The translations under genes were made by a program, and so were the position numbers. From contig CANHAW010000136.1 of assembly GCA_947458675.1 (NCBI GenBank), positions 1 through 6,290 on the forward strand: DNA of 6,290 nucleotides. The letters are read 5' to 3'. The notes beneath the pieces were generated by a model that was given only the letters and a program-made list of their open reading frames with translations, was not told the origin of the DNA and did no database searches. Positions 4,263-6,290 of the stretch are shown piece by piece; position 1 is the stretch's first letter; every line of letters begins with the position of its first letter. Origin of the DNA: Beijerinckiaceae bacterium (lineage in GTDB: Bacteria > Pseudomonadota > Alphaproteobacteria > Rhizobiales > Beijerinckiaceae).

Positions 4263-6290
4263 ATGGAACAAGCGACGCTGAAGCGCCGTCTGATTTCCGC
4301 CATCGCCATAGCGATGTCGGTCTTCCACATTTACACCGGCGTTTTCGGAACGTTCGAAGTCGCGATCCAGACCGGCGTCCATCTGACTTTCGCCATGGCG
4401 CTGATCCTGCTCGTGCGCCCCACCGAACCTTTCTCATTTCTTCCCGGCAAAACGGGTCTGTTGGCGGCGCGTGCTTTCGACATTGTCATCGCCGCCATGG
4501 CGCTTGTGCCCATGGCATGGCGCATGTGGAGCATCGATTATCTCACCACCGGACGGTTCGAATTCGTCACACCCGTGACACCGCTCGAAGCCGCCATGGG
4601 ATTGGCCGCCGTCATTGCCATTCTCGAATTGTGCCGCCGCGAGACCGGCTGGCCGCTGGCCGGCATTGTCGTGGTTGTTCTGGCCTTTCCCTTTGTTTCA
4701 GGCCTGCCGTGGATCTTCCGGCATTCGGGCTATACTCTTGGCCAAAGTGTCGATGCGCAATTCCTGACGCTGGCCGGCATATTCGGACTGCCGCTCTCGG
4801 CATCGGCTGAATATATCATCCTCTTCATCATCTTCGGCGCATTCCTCGAACGCAGCGGACTTGGCAAGCTGATCATGGATGTGACGGTCGGACTTGTCGG
4901 GCGCATGCGCGGCGGGCCGGCGAAAGTCGCGGTTCTGGCTTCTGCCATGCACGGCACGATTTCCGGCAGCGCGCCGGCAAATGTGCTGACGGTGGGCGTT
5001 CTTACCATTCCGCTGATGAAGCGCCTGGGCTATCCCGCCTATATGGCTGGAGCCATCGAGGCTGCGGCCTCAACCGGCGGCATCATCATGCCACCCGTGA
5101 TGGGATCGGTTGCATTCATCATGGCGCAATTCATCGGCGTGCCCTATGGCACGATTGCGCTTTACGCCATCATCCCTGCCTTTCTCTATTTCTTCGGCAT
5201 TTTCCTGACCGTGCATTGGTCAGCCTTGCGCCACAATATCGGCGGCCTGCCGGAAGAAGAATTACCGCCATGGCGCCGGACGTTTAAAGAAAACTGGCAC
5301 ACGCTTTTGCCGCTGGGCGTGCTCATCTACATGATGGTTGAGGGCTATTCGGCGCAATATTCGGTGACATTGGCGATCTTTGCCTGCGTCTTGTCATCAT
5401 GGTTTCGCAAGCACACACGCATGGGCCTTCGCCAGATTCTCGAAGCGCTCGAAAATGGCGCCAAGGGCGCGCTGATGGTGGCCATTGCAACTGCCGCGGC
5501 TGGCATGATCGTCGGCGTTTTCGAATTGACCGGCGTCTCGCTGAAATTCACGCAAGTCGCCACCACAATCGTCAGCTCGCTGTTTGTCGGCCTGCTGGTG
5601 ACGATGGTCGTCACCATTATTCTGGGCATGGGCGTTCCGCCATCGGCGAGTTACATTGTGCAGGTGGCCGTCACCATTCCCATGCTGCAGGTCTTCCTCA
5701 AGAATGGCGGCATGCCGGCCGGCACGGCGGTGATCGTGACGCATTTCTTCGTCATGTATTATTCAGCTCTGGCGGTGCTCACCCCGCCCGATGCGCTGGC
5801 CTCTGTTGCAGCGGCGGGCGTCGCCAAAAGCCCGTTCCTGAAAACCGGCCTTCATGCCACGCGCGTTGCCTTTGTGGCTTTCGTCGTGCCCTTCATGTTC
5901 GTCTATAATCCGGCGCTGCTGACGCTGGGGACGATACCGGAAATCATCGAAGCGCTTGTGCTGGCCATGCTGGGCATTGCCATTACCTCGATTGCATTCG
6001 AAGGCTATCTGATGCGACGGCTCACTGTGCTGGAACGGCTCTTGGCCTTTGCCAGCGGCGCGGCTTTCATCTTCCCCGGCTGGCAAAGCGATCTGCTCGC
6101 CTTCGGCCTGGGCGCCGCCTTCCTGCTTTTGCATCTGCGCCCATGGCAAGCCATCACATTCGCCACACCAAAATCTTGCTTCGGTTTATTGCCCGTTCAA
6201 CTCAGCAGCTTTGCCGTTCAAAAAACCGGTAACAACGCTAGCATTTTCTGGACCACAGAACAGGAAATCAACAGCAAAGAATTTGTGATC
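4263..6290 (+). CDS. TRAP transporter fused permease (DctQ-DctM type), 3' end open at window edge
   Basis: This is the inner-membrane part of the TAXI-type TRAP transporter, in which the small (DctQ-like) and large (DctM-like) subunits form one polypeptide. It drives uptake with an ion gradient instead of ATP. The frame runs 676 codons from ATG 4263 to the window end without a stop. Hydrophobic segments begin at about residues 10, 38, 70, 108 and 130 in the N-terminal part, then fill the large domain. Family landmarks: AEYIILFIIFGAFLERSG (182-199), ISGSAPANVLTVGVLTIPLM (233-252), STGGIIMPPVMGS (270-282), LGMGVPPSASYIV (about 454-466), HFFVMYYSALAVLTPPDALA (494-513) and VPFMFVYNPALL (542-553). 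The second half repeats the G...PP pattern of the first, as in ion-transporter superfamily folds. Recognisable sequence ends near Trp628 (base 6146), a normal length for the family; the remaining 48 residues are AT-richer and unlike the rest. The ligand comes from the binding protein just upstream. Confidence 0.93.
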   Translation, partial: MEQATLKRRLISAIAIAMSVFHIYTGVFGTFEVAIQTGVHLTFAMALILLVRPTEPFSFLPGKTGLLAARAFDIVIAAMALVPMAWRMWSIDYLTTGRFEFVTPVTPLEAAMGLAAVIAILELCRRETGWPLAGIVVVVLAFPFVSGLPWIFRHSGYTLGQSVDAQFLTLAGIFGLPLSASAEYIILFIIFGAFLERSGLGKLIMDVTVGLVGRMRGGPAKVAVLASAMHGTISGSAPANVLTVGVLTIPLMKRLGYPAYMAGAIEAAASTGGIIMPPVMGSVAFIMAQFIGVPYGTIALYAIIPAFLYFFGIFLTVHWSALRHNIGGLPEEELPPWRRTFKENWHTLLPLGVLIYMMVEGYSAQYSVTLAIFACVLSSWFRKHTRMGLRQILEALENGAKGALMVAIATAAAGMIVGVFELTGVSLKFTQVATTIVSSLFVGLLVTMVVTIILGMGVPPSASYIVQVAVTIPMLQVFLKNGGMPAGTAVIVTHFFVMYYSALAVLTPPDALASVAAAGVAKSPFLKTGLHATRVAFVAFVVPFMFVYNPALLTLGTIPEIIEALVLAMLGIAITSIAFEGYLMRRLTVLERLLAFASGAAFIFPGWQSDLLAFGLGAAFLLLHLRPWQAITFATPKSCFGLLPVQLSSFAVQKTGNNASIFWTTEQEINSKEFVI
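6151..6290. other. AT-richer 3' edge segment of unknown origin
   Basis: The last 140 bases contain 62 G/C (44%), against 58 of 90 (64%) in the 90 bases just before. The permease frame stays open through it, but its translation is polar, has no membrane character and resembles no TRAP C-terminus I know. It also holds two near copies of a short word, TTGCCCGTTCAA (6189-6200) and TTGCCGTTCAA (6211-6221). It may be a lineage-specific tail, an end-of-gene mutation that removed a stop, or the boundary of an inserted element. Confidence 0.4.

Noticed and set aside
2320..4437. A 705-codon open frame on the minus strand opposite the glutathione transferase, the TAXI gene and the permease start.
   Set aside because: It lies antisense to two well-recognised genes, crosses both intergenic gaps and hairpins, and its translation (Arg-, His- and Asp-rich, no domain) looks like the mirror of high-GC codon use.
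6049..6288. A 79-codon plus-strand open frame overlapping the permease end.
   Set aside because: It overlaps the permease frame in another phase for its first third, has no ribosome site and matches nothing known; all three plus frames happen to stay open across 6150-6230.

Overview
The window reads as about 6.3 kb of bacterial chromosome at roughly 60% GC. Codon use is rich in GCC, GGC and CGC. The gene types (TAXI-type TRAP transporter, GMC oxidoreductase, Nu-class glutathione transferase) fit an alphaproteobacterium, probably of the Hyphomicrobiales. That assignment rests on composition and gene content only. No rRNA, tRNA, CRISPR array, transposase or phage gene was seen.

Layout: all five genes lie on the plus strand. 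(1) 1-639 is the 3' part of a D-2-hydroxyacid dehydrogenase whose start lies outside the window. (2) 687-2312 is an FAD-dependent GMC-family alcohol oxidoreductase, 47 nt downstream. (3) 2313-2409 is a gap holding a long hairpin and a perfect 15-nt palindrome. (4) 2410-3111 is a Nu-class (YfcG-like) glutathione transferase. (5) 3112-3228 is a gap with a weak promoter candidate and a strong ribosome binding site. (6) 3229-4179 is the periplasmic TAXI-type substrate-binding protein of a TRAP transporter. (7) 4180-4262 is a gap with a GC-rich hairpin. (8) 4263 to the window end is the fused DctQ/DctM-like TRAP permease, still open at the edge. Its recognisable part ends near 6146. The last 140 bases are clearly AT-richer and encode an unexplained tail.

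How the genes may work together (inference): the TAXI protein captures a small substrate, probably an organic anion, and the fused permease imports it with a sodium or proton gradient. The GMC enzyme, the 2-hydroxyacid dehydrogenase and the glutathione transferase would then handle alcohol, aldehyde, hydroxyacid or thiol-reactive intermediates. The shared strand and short gaps support an operon-like catabolic cluster, but the substrate cannot be read from the sequence. I found no clearly new biological system. The best leads are the composite hairpin and palindrome before the glutathione transferase, the His-His active-site pair in the GMC enzyme, the hairpin between binding protein and permease, and the compositional break at the 3' edge.
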